The translations under genes were made by a program, and so were the position numbers. A stretch of DNA of 64,000 nt from assembly GCA_902789365.1 (NCBI GenBank), contig CADANQ010000002.1:1-64000 (forward strand), in the 5' to 3' direction. Under the pieces are notes generated by a model. The model had not been told where the DNA came from. It worked only from the letters and a program-made list of their open reading frames with translations, and did no database searches. Positions 39,201-46,092 of the stretch are shown here, in pieces; within the stretch, counting starts at the first letter, position 1, and each line of letters begins with the position of its first letter. This DNA comes from an uncultured Eubacteriales bacterium. GTDB lineage: Bacteria; Bacillota; Clostridia; Christensenellales; Aristaeellaceae.

Positions 39201-41451
39201 CCGCGGCGTCCGCCCACGCTTCGTCGATGACATCCGGTCCCGACAGAAGCTGGAAAAGGAATTCGTTTTCACCCACGGCCCTGTTTTCGAGGGTCATGGA
39301 GGCGGTGGGCGTGAAATCGCCGTAGGCGTGGTATCCGTTTTCAAAGGTCACGCGCCCGTCAGGGGAATCCGTGACGATGCAGGACGTGGTCAGCGTCCCG
39401 TTTTCCGCGTCCTTTACCGTGACGTCCAGCGTGTAGGTTCTTGTATCCAGCATCACCGAATCGGTCTCCGCGGTATACTGGGAGACCTCCAGGGTGTGCC
39501 TGCCTACATTGTTCTGGTTATACCTGATCGGCGGGAACACGATTGTGCCGTCCGCCTCGTTATACGCGGTCGCGACAGTGCGTCCGTCCTCCGTGTCGCG
39601 GATGACAAAGGAGAACTGCCCCGCCTTCATCTCGCCCTCGGTGAAAACGACCCTGCCGACCACCTCCACCGTGCCCTCGGCGGTATAGGCATGGGAAAAG
39701 ACGATATTGGAGGCCTCGGGTTCAAACGTGCATTCGATGGTCCCGTTGCTTTTGTCCGTCAGCGTCACCCGGACGGTAATGGAATCGCGGTCGGTCCTGA
39801 CTCCGGGAAGATCGCTGTCCTCAGTGATCAGACGAACCCTGTAGGTCAGGGTGTTGGTGCGCTGTCCGGCGCCCTTTCCCTGGCGCACGTCCTCCAGGCC
39901 GTACTCCATCCTGAGCACCGCGTTGCCGCCGGCGTCGGCAGCCGCGCTTGCCACCATCTCCTGCCCCTGGAAGAGGCCGTAGGTCAGTTCCCCTTCCTTC
40001 AGCCATCTGCCGGTAAATGCGGTGGCAACCGGCAGTTCCAGCACGCCTTTGGCGGAATAGCCGTTCGTGAAAACGATTTTTTCGCCGGGATCCGCCAGCA
40101 GCTGCCCGTCGCCCGCGTCGGAAATCGTTACGGTCACTTCATATTCGTTTTCATCGTATTCCACGCCGGGCGAGTCACCCTTTTCCTGGACTACGGTATA
40201 ATGCTTTTCCCCGATATCGGTATAGGAATAGGTGATCGCATCAAAGGCAAAGGTGCCTCCGGCCGCCGTTTCCGCCCGGCCGATCTCGACCCCGTCCTCC
40301 TTCAGCACCAGGGTGAACTCGCCGGCCCTGGCGGGGATGAATCTGGCCGGCAGGGAAACGCGCCCGGAGATCGCGGCCTCGCCCGACGCCCGGTATTCGG
40401 TGTCAAAAACGATCACGGGGGCCGCGTTGTTCGCCGCCGTTGCGTACATCGCGCCGTCCGGATCCCAGGCGAAGGACACCTCCTGCACCGTATTCATCAG
40501 GGAAGCGCCGGCGCCGTCGGATATCGTAATATGCCTCGTCCCGAGGTATCCCGACCCGTTCCTTTCCAGCGAACCGCCGTCCGCATATATGGTGTAGACC
40601 GTGCTTTGGGGCATCAGATACGGGGACAGGACCGTTTCCGAAACCGCAAAGGTCCTCCCGGCGCCGTCAAAAGGCCAGCCGGCGTCCAGAGAAAACAGGG
40701 CGGACCCCGTTTCGCCGCACTCCAGGACCTGATCGCCGCCTTCCCCGCCGGTAACGGTAAAGCTGACGTCGCCGGCCGAAGGCGAATAATACCGCGTATC
40801 CATCCCGGCGGTAAAAACCACGGGAAGGATCATATAGCCGGTCTCCGATAGTGTGAAATCGGTCTCGCCCTCGTCGGAAAACCATTTTGCCTCCTTCAGC
40901 GGCCGGAACCCGGAGATCAGCCTTTCATCTCCGCCCCGGGGCAGCTCTCCGCATTCCAGGAACATGCCCGCTTCCACGACGCAGCGGTCATAACCCGACA
41001 TATCCAGTCCGAAGGAAACCTCGGCAAACCCCATGTCCGCGTTGGATGTGACCAGAATTTGGCTGTTCTCCATATCGGCGCACATCAGGACCAGCGTTTT
41101 CCCCTCGTCGGTAGTATAGGAGGGCTCAAAATAATAGCTGCCGTTTTCATCGTACAGCGTCACCCGAACGCTCTCCCCGTCGAACCCGAAGGTCCACGGG
41201 CAGCCGAAGGCCCTGCCGCCGTCCAAAGCCTCCTCCCCGCTTCCCGACCACATTCTGAGGACGGCGGAGGTGCCAAGGGTGTTTTCCCCTTCGCAGGTCA
41301 GCGTCACGGTGGTCTTCAGATCGGAGGAAAGAACGCCCCCCATGCTTCGGCAGTCCGGCGCCGCGTCCTCGGCGCCGGCGGAAGCGCACGCGGCAAAAAC
41401 AGCGAGCGCCGCGGCGGCGGTCAGGAACATGCGGTTATTCTTTGTTTCCAT
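33295..41451 (-). CDS. Giant cell-surface protein with tandem pilin-type (Spy0128/FctA-like) repeats
   Basis: 2718 residues, after GAGGTGG. Residues 1 to about 27 are a signal peptide (MFLTAAAALAVFAACASAGA), and about 28-350 a unique N-terminal region. Residues 353-2380 hold about 18 modules of about 113 residues with the shape Y-ASG...GR-L--GEF-F-L-E-G...A-ND-DG-V-F--I-YT--DVG-H-YTV-Q...YD...V-V-D-GDGTL...F-N-Y, as in streptococcal pilin-linkage domains. Then comes a region of about 310 residues with B-type beta domains, a membrane helix (about 2690-2712) and RRRRRK. There is no LPXTG-like motif, so it is probably tail-anchored in the membrane. In nearly all modules the residue where these domains normally carry the isopeptide lysine is Val, Ile or Thr, while the Asn of the F-N-Y motif often remains. 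Likely an adhesin or surface stalk; ligand unknown. Confidence 0.85.
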   Translation of the reverse strand: METKNNRMFLTAAAALAVFAACASAGAEDAAPDCRSMGGVLSSDLKTTVTLTCEGENTLGTSAVLRMWSGSGEEALDGGRAFGCPWTFGFDGESVRVTLYDENGSYYFEPSYTTDEGKTLVLMCADMENSQILVTSNADMGFAEVSFGLDMSGYDRCVVEAGMFLECGELPRGGDERLISGFRPLKEAKWFSDEGETDFTLSETGYMILPVVFTAGMDTRYYSPSAGDVSFTVTGGEGGDQVLECGETGSALFSLDAGWPFDGAGRTFAVSETVLSPYLMPQSTVYTIYADGGSLERNGSGYLGTRHITISDGAGASLMNTVQEVSFAWDPDGAMYATAANNAAPVIVFDTEYRASGEAAISGRVSLPARFIPARAGEFTLVLKEDGVEIGRAETAAGGTFAFDAITYSYTDIGEKHYTVVQEKGDSPGVEYDENEYEVTVTISDAGDGQLLADPGEKIVFTNGYSAKGVLELPVATAFTGRWLKEGELTYGLFQGQEMVASAAADAGGNAVLRMEYGLEDVRQGKGAGQRTNTLTYRVRLITEDSDLPGVRTDRDSITVRVTLTDKSNGTIECTFEPEASNIVFSHAYTAEGTVEVVGRVVFTEGEMKAGQFSFVIRDTEDGRTVATAYNEADGTIVFPPIRYNQNNVGRHTLEVSQYTAETDSVMLDTRTYTLDVTVKDAENGTLTTSCIVTDSPDGRVTFENGYHAYGDFTPTASMTLENRAVGENEFLFQLLSGPDVIDEAWADAAGRVVFRKINYRLADVGDHHYTVRAVLPSAPRVSCAAVEYPVLVRVSDTGTGALTVRSEGKPPVFEFVYSASGSYSAQAAVTMTGRDLKYGELSFCLLEDSVAVSTGMADANGDIRFDPVVYTVKDVGVHEYTCVQNETVPGGVVRDGNSFDIVVTVSDRGDGTLEVDAEGGDDMQFFCGYEASGSYRPQARVFLNNGAVAEGQFTFEILENGRVIRTRQNGGDGLIEFSPIDYAVQDVGRHVYAVRQTGLDLGGIHLDRTVCELIVEVTDNGDGVLNAQRLSGDIRFNNEYRTVGTAYLNGKVILSGRAMREGEFAFEVRCGDRLITTGTNDADGLIVFQDMVFTQDDLVPMNGVLVSDNSLMLTVSMKPTPENAGLTPDDKTFTFGVGLRDLGNGTMTVTKSPEAESIIFRVSYEAVGESVISGTVRAGDYIAAEGDFEFELIENGAVIGTAVNEKDGTFAFPAVRYTQRDAGEHTYTVAQKAGNLPGMIYDGGKFDVVLDVKDDGMGTMTAELVSENPAFENRLANIGEMTLTAGIAMKGRPVREGEFGFILTEDGKEKASGTNDALGQVSFGVVYQNGDEGTHRYEIALASMPEGTELISGGTSAVVAVRPDGTGRMSWWIESEENKPFDVRYTAGGTAGIVCETRLTGRTMEEGQFTFTLTGRDGAADVKSCGADGRIVFDPVAFDETMVGVWEYTITQTGGDMKGYTLDRKTAAVTLTVEDSADGTLKITQSEVPVFENAYLAEGGCDVSVRAEVDGREIAAGEFVYILEEDGVEIGRAATDAAGAATLAHLSFTQADAGEHTYTVRLADAPHASLTPKGEETAVLTITVADRGDGTLEVSAPEEKVFSYRYHSEGTFSVSVRAVMSGRDIRKGEITYVLTDGTASLGTASVDETGLAVFPEVRLTEGEDGAKEYTVKVDGALPGGVTGDESALIKAAADDDRKGTITVSAESRMPVTMNYVYAPTGCAQIVCSVTSERVRFGEGDFTLVLEDGNGNQISAVNEEDGTVAFPAVEYTLRDVGEHVYRVRQEKGNIGGVVYDESVREVTVRVTEQSDGTLGCEVSEAPVFANGYASAGDWVPEAAISCAGFSPAGGVIKLTLTRDGNVVAEGVNDSDGRVAFSPVSFTGSDVGKHDYLIYASSDAYSGMVSPEDGVPMSVTVRDNNDGTLSFLTEESVTVPLSYLSAGYARVELNVSLKGRELKNDEFAFALVEHDSVVATARSDKNGRAGFDIFYNTDDTGAHTYQVMQLDTGHKGVTIQNRRYTVRVNVTDRGTGELETAVEYPENGIVYVNTYTASGELKVNAQVILAGRELSEKQFMLALYRDGKKIMTAQCDAMGRVAFDALPVTQDDVGLLSLELGQIPGNEAGITYDGTVYPLLVTVKDNGQGGITCEYAETPAFRNSYQASGKAEITSEVNLIGRVLRRDSFTLTMTENGNIIQQKSNDEEGVVRFDPIEYGIGDVGTHIYEISETATTEAGVPLSGEKQIVTVKVSDEGGGVLKIVTTGSGYVFRNSFSATAILTIRARLVVTGTGSGESPRLILKDTDGNVMEEITAVDGVNVFSPIAFSQADAGKRFVYTVSCSDVESEYTVEAYVSDGLDGTLSVSETVRGSEGVTDMIRFVIEYALELKITVTGTREAIPCRIVLTADGVELKGEYPVTGAAEKTISSGRTLTVKPDSTAVITDLPLGTRYTVTSGAGLRYTVRAENAEGTMMDNQECVLNCDFRTTDFRFRAEFTDENGVQTNVPGEMAEWRLYANGTETANRFEADGNEFAVLGLPYAGTDGKAIEYTARAVVTDANTTVIYVNGGENADDTDEVYSGGTVQLHRGVMFSVRVRFTDGGDEPVYTYRTVSAVLYNEEGKVGDVSLIPDDTGWCRLNGLDAEHEYYVVLSGVNGYKSANRNAGKYGNVTNYLYDGGTATFTVGRKGISTKRLVLYAGAGAALLGLAGGGVYYGLRRRRRK
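34312..40395 (-). repeat. About 18 tandem modules of about 113 codons inside the giant surface gene
   Basis: Each module starts at a Tyr (YxASG-like) and ends at F-N-x. The modules differ considerably from each other at the DNA and protein level, so the array is old rather than freshly duplicated. Modules 2, 3 and 7 carry short insertions before the second half. Confidence 0.8.
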
Positions 41452-41585
41452 ATATCCACCTCATCGGTACGGTCCCCGGGACCCATCCGTTTTTTATTGA
41501 TCTGCCTGTCAATGAACTGTTCCACGCAAATCCGGTCGGAAAGCGCGGGGGGCGGAACGCGGGCCGCCCGCAGTCACCAACTCAT

Positions 41586-41614
41586 ATTTTATCACGCTTC
41601 GCCGATTTACTCAA
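41586..41614 (-). promoter_or_regulatory. Promoter of the giant surface protein gene
   Basis: Minus strand TTGAGT (41609-41614), 17-base spacer, TAAAAT (41586-41591) with an extended TGA. The leader is about 127 bases. The 331-base gap 41452-41782 holds this promoter and the divergent psuK promoter; no other feature was seen. Confidence 0.72.
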
Positions 41615-41622
41615 GCATTTCC

Positions 41623-41651
41623 TTGGAAGGCGGCCAAATATGTGCTATACT
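41623..41651 (+). promoter_or_regulatory. Promoter of psuK operon
   Basis: TTGGAA (41623-41628), 17-base spacer, TATACT (41646-41651) with an extended TGC. Only eight bases separate its -35 from that of the opposing promoter. Confidence 0.68.
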
Positions 41652-41782
41652 TCCGTATGAGGCGCGGAACCGGTCGTTCCCCGCCGCCGGGCGCAGCGTT
41701 TTTTCCCCCGTTTTCACCGCCGTCCGGGCTTCATTGGAAATCCTGTTTTTCGCTCCGGACTTTTCGGGAAGGATAAGCAATC

Positions 41783-42637
41783 ATGAACATCATCGCCCTG
41801 GGCGGCGTCAACCTGGATATCCTGGGCCAAAGCGACGCGGCCTTCGCGTTCGGCGATTCCAACCCCGGCCGCATCCGTTTCCGCGCCGGAGGAGTCGTCC
41901 ACAACATCGCCGCGGAACTGGTCCGGCTCGGACACCGCGTCTTTCTGGTCAGCAGTCTGGGAAGCGACCACGCCTCCGTCACGGTGAGAGCCATGTGCAC
42001 GGCGGAAGGGATCAATACGGACCTGTGTATCCCGGGAAACTCCGGGCCCGGCGTTTACCTGTGCCTGCACGGGCCGGACGGGGACATGATCGCCGCCGTC
42101 AACGACATGCGCGGAATGGAATCCCTGCGGCCGGAAGATGTCCTGCCGATGATCGGGCGTCCGGATACGGATCTGATGGTCATGGACTGCAACCTGCCGG
42201 AGGATACCCTCTTTGCCGCGGCCCGGGCATGGGAAAACAGGGGCCCGGTTTTCATCGATCCCGTATCCGCTTTCAAGGCAAAGCGCTGCCTGAAGGCCCT
42301 GCCCTTTATCGGCGCGGTCAAGCCCAACCTGACCGAGGCTCGGGCGATGACCGGCAGGGAAAAAGCCTGTGACTGCGCCTCGGCGCTTCTTGATATGGGG
42401 GCGAAAAGGGTGTTCGTCTCCATGGGAGCCGCCGGGGTTTATTACGCCTCGGATAAGGAGCGGGGCGTATGCCCGGCCATCCCGCTTCCGGAGGGCACGC
42501 CCCTGACCGGGGCGGGGGACGCTTTGTGCGCCGGGCTGATCTCGGGCCTTGCGAAAGGCCTTTCCGACGCGGAATGCGCCATGGAGGGCGTCAGGTGCGC
42601 CGACGCGAGGCTCCGGCGGGCGGACGCCTTCCTGTAA
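41783..42637 (+). CDS. psuK: PfkB-family kinase, probable pseudouridine kinase
   Basis: 284 residues after GAAGGA. The PfkB plan is complete: GGVNLDILG at the start, a GGV-HNIA glycine loop, and the ATP/anion-hole motif LTGAGDALCAGL near residue 240. Several stretches look specifically like pseudouridine kinase: DSNPGRIRFRAGGV, AAVNDMRGMESLRPED, VMDCNLPEDTL and FIDPVSAFKAKR, recalled from the E. coli enzyme. PsuK phosphorylates pseudouridine to 5'-PPsi, which PsuG then splits to uracil and ribose-5-phosphate. No psuG gene is adjacent, so the pathway must be completed elsewhere. It is the first gene of a plus-strand run with the HAD-TMK gene and mnmA. Confidence 0.82.
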   Translation: MNIIALGGVNLDILGQSDAAFAFGDSNPGRIRFRAGGVVHNIAAELVRLGHRVFLVSSLGSDHASVTVRAMCTAEGINTDLCIPGNSGPGVYLCLHGPDGDMIAAVNDMRGMESLRPEDVLPMIGRPDTDLMVMDCNLPEDTLFAAARAWENRGPVFIDPVSAFKAKRCLKALPFIGAVKPNLTEARAMTGREKACDCASALLDMGAKRVFVSMGAAGVYYASDKERGVCPAIPLPEGTPLTGAGDALCAGLISGLAKGLSDAECAMEGVRCADARLRRADAFL

Positions 42638-42722
42638 AGCCCCCCCGCTTTTCCGTCCTGCGGGCCGCCCGGGCCCGACAGCGTCAATCAACATACCATG
42701 GCCCGTGCGGCCCGGAGGAAAC

Positions 42723-44042
42723 ATGGTTCCAGCTTACACATGCATCGTATTTGATCTCGACGGCACCCTGACCGATTCCAGGGAAGGCATCTACGCATCT
42801 ATCCGGTATGCCCTTGACAAACACGGTTTCCCCTGCCCGGGCGAGGATACGCTCCGCCGTTTCCTCGGGCCGCCGTTGGCGGAATCCTTTATTTCCTGGT
42901 GCGGCATGACCGAAGAACAGGCCGCCATGGCCACGGAAAGCTACAGGGAGCGCTATATACCCCGGGGTATGCTGGAAAACGCCGTCTATCCCGGGATCCC
43001 GGCCCTGCTGAAGCGTCTGAAGGAGGACGGGGTCTTCCTGGCCGTCGCCACCGGGAAACCGCTGAACGCCACACGCCCGATTCTTGAGCATTTCGGGCTG
43101 TGGGACTTTTTTTCATCCGTCGCCTGCCCCGCCCTCAGCGATTTGCACGCCGACAAGGCTGCCCTGATCGGAAACGCCCTTTCCGGCCTTCCCGAAAAAG
43201 CCCGTGAGCGGGTGCTGATGGTGGGCGATATTCCCGGCGACATCCTGGGCGGACAGCGCGCCGGATGCGATACCTGCGCCGCCCTGTGGGGCTACGGGGA
43301 CGACGGCGCCATGCTCTCCTCCTCCCCGACCTTTTCGGCGGAGGACCCGGACGCCCTGTTCCGCCTCCTCCTCGGGGACAGGAAACCGCCGCGGGGGCCC
43401 TTTATCTCCTTCGAAGGGGTCGACGGCTGCGGCAAATCCACCCAGATCCGCCTGTTCAGGGCCGAGATGGAGAAAATGGGCTACCGGACCCTGCTCACCC
43501 GGGAACCGGGCGGGTGTCCGATCTCCGAGGGGATCAGAAGCATGCTCCTCACAAAAGAGGACAACGGCATGTGCGACGAGACCGAGGCGCTGCTCTTCGC
43601 CGCCGCCCGGGCCCAGCACCTGCGCGAGGTCATCCTTCCCGCCCTCGAAAAGGGGTGGGCCGTGATATCCGACCGGTATATCGATTCCTCCCTCGTCTAT
43701 CAGGGCGCGGGCAGGGGGCTCGGGATGGAATGGATCCGCGCCGTCAACCGTCCGGCCCTGCGGGACGGGATGCCGGACGTCACCGTCATCCTTACCCTGG
43801 ACCCGGCGGAAGCCCTGCGCCGGCGCACGAAGCAGGACATCCCGGACCGGATCGAAAAAAGCGGCTGCGCTTTTTTTGACGTCGCCGACCGGGCTTTCCG
43901 GCGCCTGGCGGAGGAGGATCCCCTTCGCTGCGCCGCCGTGGACGCCGGCGGAACGGAAACCGAGGTCGCTTCCCGGGTGCGAGCCGCCATTTTTTCCAGG
44001 CTTGCCGCCGGAAAAAGCAAAGGGGGGAAAGAAAACCGTTGA
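42723..44042 (+). CDS. tmk: Fusion of HAD phosphatase and thymidylate kinase
   Basis: 439 residues in one uninterrupted frame from ATG 42723 (CGGAGG upstream). Residues 1 to about 215 are a phosphoglycolate-phosphatase-like HAD domain: DLDGTLTDS (nucleophile Asp11, acid/base Asp13), an alpha-helical cap, ATGKP, and GDIPGD at 168-173. Residues about 225-439 are a full dTMP kinase: P-loop EGVDGCGKST at 231-240, TREPGG, DRYIDSSLVYQGAGRGLG at 317-334 and a basic lid LRRRTKQD. TMK makes dTDP for DNA synthesis. The HAD half could remove phosphate from a related nucleotide or repair metabolite. The fusion is unusual in my knowledge. The mnmA TTG start overlaps its stop by four bases. Confidence 0.93.
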   Translation: MVPAYTCIVFDLDGTLTDSREGIYASIRYALDKHGFPCPGEDTLRRFLGPPLAESFISWCGMTEEQAAMATESYRERYIPRGMLENAVYPGIPALLKRLKEDGVFLAVATGKPLNATRPILEHFGLWDFFSSVACPALSDLHADKAALIGNALSGLPEKARERVLMVGDIPGDILGGQRAGCDTCAALWGYGDDGAMLSSSPTFSAEDPDALFRLLLGDRKPPRGPFISFEGVDGCGKSTQIRLFRAEMEKMGYRTLLTREPGGCPISEGIRSMLLTKEDNGMCDETEALLFAAARAQHLREVILPALEKGWAVISDRYIDSSLVYQGAGRGLGMEWIRAVNRPALRDGMPDVTVILTLDPAEALRRRTKQDIPDRIEKSGCAFFDVADRAFRRLAEEDPLRCAAVDAGGTETEVASRVRAAIFSRLAAGKSKGGKENR

Positions 44043-45103
44043 AGATCATCGTCGGAATGAGCGGCGGCGTCGATTCCTCCGTGGCGGCGCTGCTTTTGAA
44101 GGAACAGGGGCACGACGTCGTCGGCGTGTTCATGAAAAACTGGGAGGATGACGACGGGGAGGGCGTCTGCGCCGCGGAGGACGATTTCCGCGACGTAAGA
44201 AGCGTCTGCGACAAAATAGGCATCCCCTATTACAGCGTCAATTTCGCCAAAGAATACCGGGAGCGGGTCTTCAGCCTGTTCCTTGAGGAATACAGGCGCG
44301 GCCGCACCCCCAACCCGGACGTACTGTGCAACAGGGAGATCAAATTCAGGGCGTTCCTGGACTTTGCCCTTCGCATCGGCGGGGAGCGCCTCGCCACGGG
44401 GCACTTCGTCCGGACCGACGGGGAAGGCCGTCTTCTGAAGGGGACCGACGGTGCCAAGGACCAGAGCTATTTCCTGTATATGCTCAAAAGCGGCCAGCTG
44501 AAAAGGGCCGTTTTCCCTGTGGGTGCCATGACCAAGGGCGAGGTTCGCTCTATAGCCCGGGACCGCGGACTCAGGGTCAGCGAAAAAAAAGACTCCACCG
44601 GCGTATGCTTCATCGGGGAGAGGAATTTCAGGCAGTTCCTAAAAAACTACCTGCCCGCCCGGCCCGGCGACATGGTGACCGACCGGGGAGAAATCGTCGG
44701 CCGCCACGAGGGGCTGATGTATTACACCCTCGGCCAGAGGCGGGGCTTGGGCATCGGCGGACGCGGCGACGGACGCAGCTTTTTCGTGGTGGACAAGGAC
44801 CTTAAAAACAACCGCCTGATCGTAGCCCAGGGGGAGGACCACCCGCTGCTCTTCTCCCGCGGGTGCGTCTGCTCCCAGGCCACTTTCGTCCTGGAGGAGG
44901 TGCCCGAAAACACCCCCGTTTCCCTCGCCTGCCGTTTCCGCTACCGCCAGGGGGACCAGAAGGTCACCGTCCGCCGGCAGGGGGACGAGATGGAGATCAT
45001 CGCCGATGAAAAGCAGCGCGCGCTGACCCCCGGCCAGAGCGCGGTCCTTTACGACGGGGACGTGTGCCTCGGGGGAGGAATCATCGATACCGTTCTGCGC
45101 TGA
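44039..45103 (+). CDS. mnmA: tRNA-specific 2-thiouridylase MnmA
   Basis: 354 residues from a TTG at 44039 overlapping the tmk stop (TTGA); AAAGGGGGGAAA lies upstream. The PP-loop GMSGGVDSSVAA at 6-17 adenylates tRNA. The two redox-active cysteines are Cys97 (PNPDVLCNREIKF) and Cys190 (STGVCFIGERNF). The C-terminal beta barrel contains YTLGQRRGLGIGG and ends with a typical ...AVLYDGDVCLGGGII. MnmA inserts sulfur at position 2 of the wobble uridine in tRNA-Lys, Glu and Gln, taking sulfur from a cysteine desulfurase, which is not in the window. A strong terminator follows. Confidence 0.97.
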   Translation: MKIIVGMSGGVDSSVAALLLKEQGHDVVGVFMKNWEDDDGEGVCAAEDDFRDVRSVCDKIGIPYYSVNFAKEYRERVFSLFLEEYRRGRTPNPDVLCNREIKFRAFLDFALRIGGERLATGHFVRTDGEGRLLKGTDGAKDQSYFLYMLKSGQLKRAVFPVGAMTKGEVRSIARDRGLRVSEKKDSTGVCFIGERNFRQFLKNYLPARPGDMVTDRGEIVGRHEGLMYYTLGQRRGLGIGGRGDGRSFFVVDKDLKNNRLIVAQGEDHPLLFSRGCVCSQATFVLEEVPENTPVSLACRFRYRQGDQKVTVRRQGDEMEIIADEKQRALTPGQSAVLYDGDVCLGGGIIDTVLR

Positions 45104-45122
45104 ATAGCCCGCATCGAAAGCA

Positions 45123-45163
45123 GGGACCGCCGCGCCACACGGCGCGGCGGTCCCGTATTTTTT
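45123..45163 (+). terminator. Terminator after mnmA
   Basis: GGGACCGCCGCGCC, loop ACAC, GGCGCGGCGGTCCC (perfect 14-base stem), then GTATTTTTT. The last bases overlap the stop codon of the converging kinase gene. Confidence 0.92.
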
Positions 45164-46064
45164 ATTTCGCTTCAGGCGGGGCCTCCTCCGCTTTTCCGGC
45201 GTTCCTCGGGAAATGGGCGATAAACGCCGTGCTCCTGTCGCCGCTCTCCACGCGGATATCCCCTCCGGCCTCCCTCAGGGTCTGCCGGGTAATATACAGT
45301 CCCATGCCCCGGCCTTCGCCCTTCAGGGAAAAGCCCGCCTCGAAAATGCTTTCCATCACGTTTTCGGGAATCCGCGGACCGTTGTTTCTGATCTGGAACC
45401 CGTATCCCTTCACATCCTCGGTCAGCGTCACCCAGATTCTCGGATGCTTCGTATCCTTCAGGGCGTCCCGCGCGTTGTCGATCAGGTTGCCGAGACACCG
45501 GCATATCTCCCAGTCGGCGATGGGCAGATCCTCCCACCGGGCCCGGACCTCCGTCTCCATCTGGATGCCGCGTTCCCGGCATTCCTGGGTCTTTGCCATC
45601 AGCAGGGCGTTCACCGGGGCGCTGGCGGTCTTCAGGTTTTTGCCCACAGACCGGATATCGCCGTAAACCCGGCTGATATAACCCATCGCCTCGTCGTATT
45701 CCCCCATCTCCATCAGGCTGTACACCACCTGGAGATGATTGAGAAAATCGTGCCTTTGCACCCGCAGCTGCCGGTTCTGCAGCGTCATGGCCTGGACGGT
45801 TTCGTCCAGGCTGTTTACGTCGGCGTGCACCCGGATGGCCGAGATCGCCTCACGAATATCCACCACCGCCCCGAGAATCACGATCAGGGCCAGGAAAACC
45901 ACGGCGGTCCGGGCAATGGAACCGCTCCTCCCCATGAGCGCGCTGCTCCCCGTGAGCACGGTCACCGTCAGCCCCAACGCCGCCAGGATCTCCAGGATAT
46001 TCACCGCGGCGGCGAACATCGCCGCCTTGCGCGACTGCACGTAGGTGGTCCTCGGCCTTTTCAT
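45162..46064 (-). CDS. Sensor histidine kinase of Spo0B/GHKL type
   Basis: 300 residues from ATG 46064 (GGAGGGATACCG upstream). Two membrane segments (about 18-38 and 54-72) are joined by a very short loop, so there is almost no external sensor domain. A coiled stretch leads to the Spo0B-type phosphoacceptor box RVQRHDFLNHLQVVYSLMEM with His105, followed by ATPase boxes NLIDNARDAL (N), IRNNGPRIP (G1) and EGRGMGLYI (G2). Such kinases (CitA/DcuS or AgrC-like) normally pair with a response regulator, but none is adjacent. It starts 28 bases after the dnaE stop, co-directional, so it is probably co-transcribed with dnaE. Signal unknown. Confidence 0.87.
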   Translation of the reverse strand: MKRPRTTYVQSRKAAMFAAAVNILEILAALGLTVTVLTGSSALMGRSGSIARTAVVFLALIVILGAVVDIREAISAIRVHADVNSLDETVQAMTLQNRQLRVQRHDFLNHLQVVYSLMEMGEYDEAMGYISRVYGDIRSVGKNLKTASAPVNALLMAKTQECRERGIQMETEVRARWEDLPIADWEICRCLGNLIDNARDALKDTKHPRIWVTLTEDVKGYGFQIRNNGPRIPENVMESIFEAGFSLKGEGRGMGLYITRQTLREAGGDIRVESGDRSTAFIAHFPRNAGKAEEAPPEAK

Positions 46065-46092
46065 CGGTATCCCTCCAAATCCGCTCCGCGGA

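Noticed and set aside
34312..40395. The repeat array as a CRISPR or tandem DNA repeat
   Set aside because: The repeats are coding modules of about 340 bases with low DNA identity and no spacers.
34789..40851. A 2020-codon open frame on the plus strand opposite the giant surface gene
   Set aside because: It is the shadow of a GC-rich gene on the other strand: no ribosome site, no recognisable domain, and composition explained by the codon bias of the real gene.
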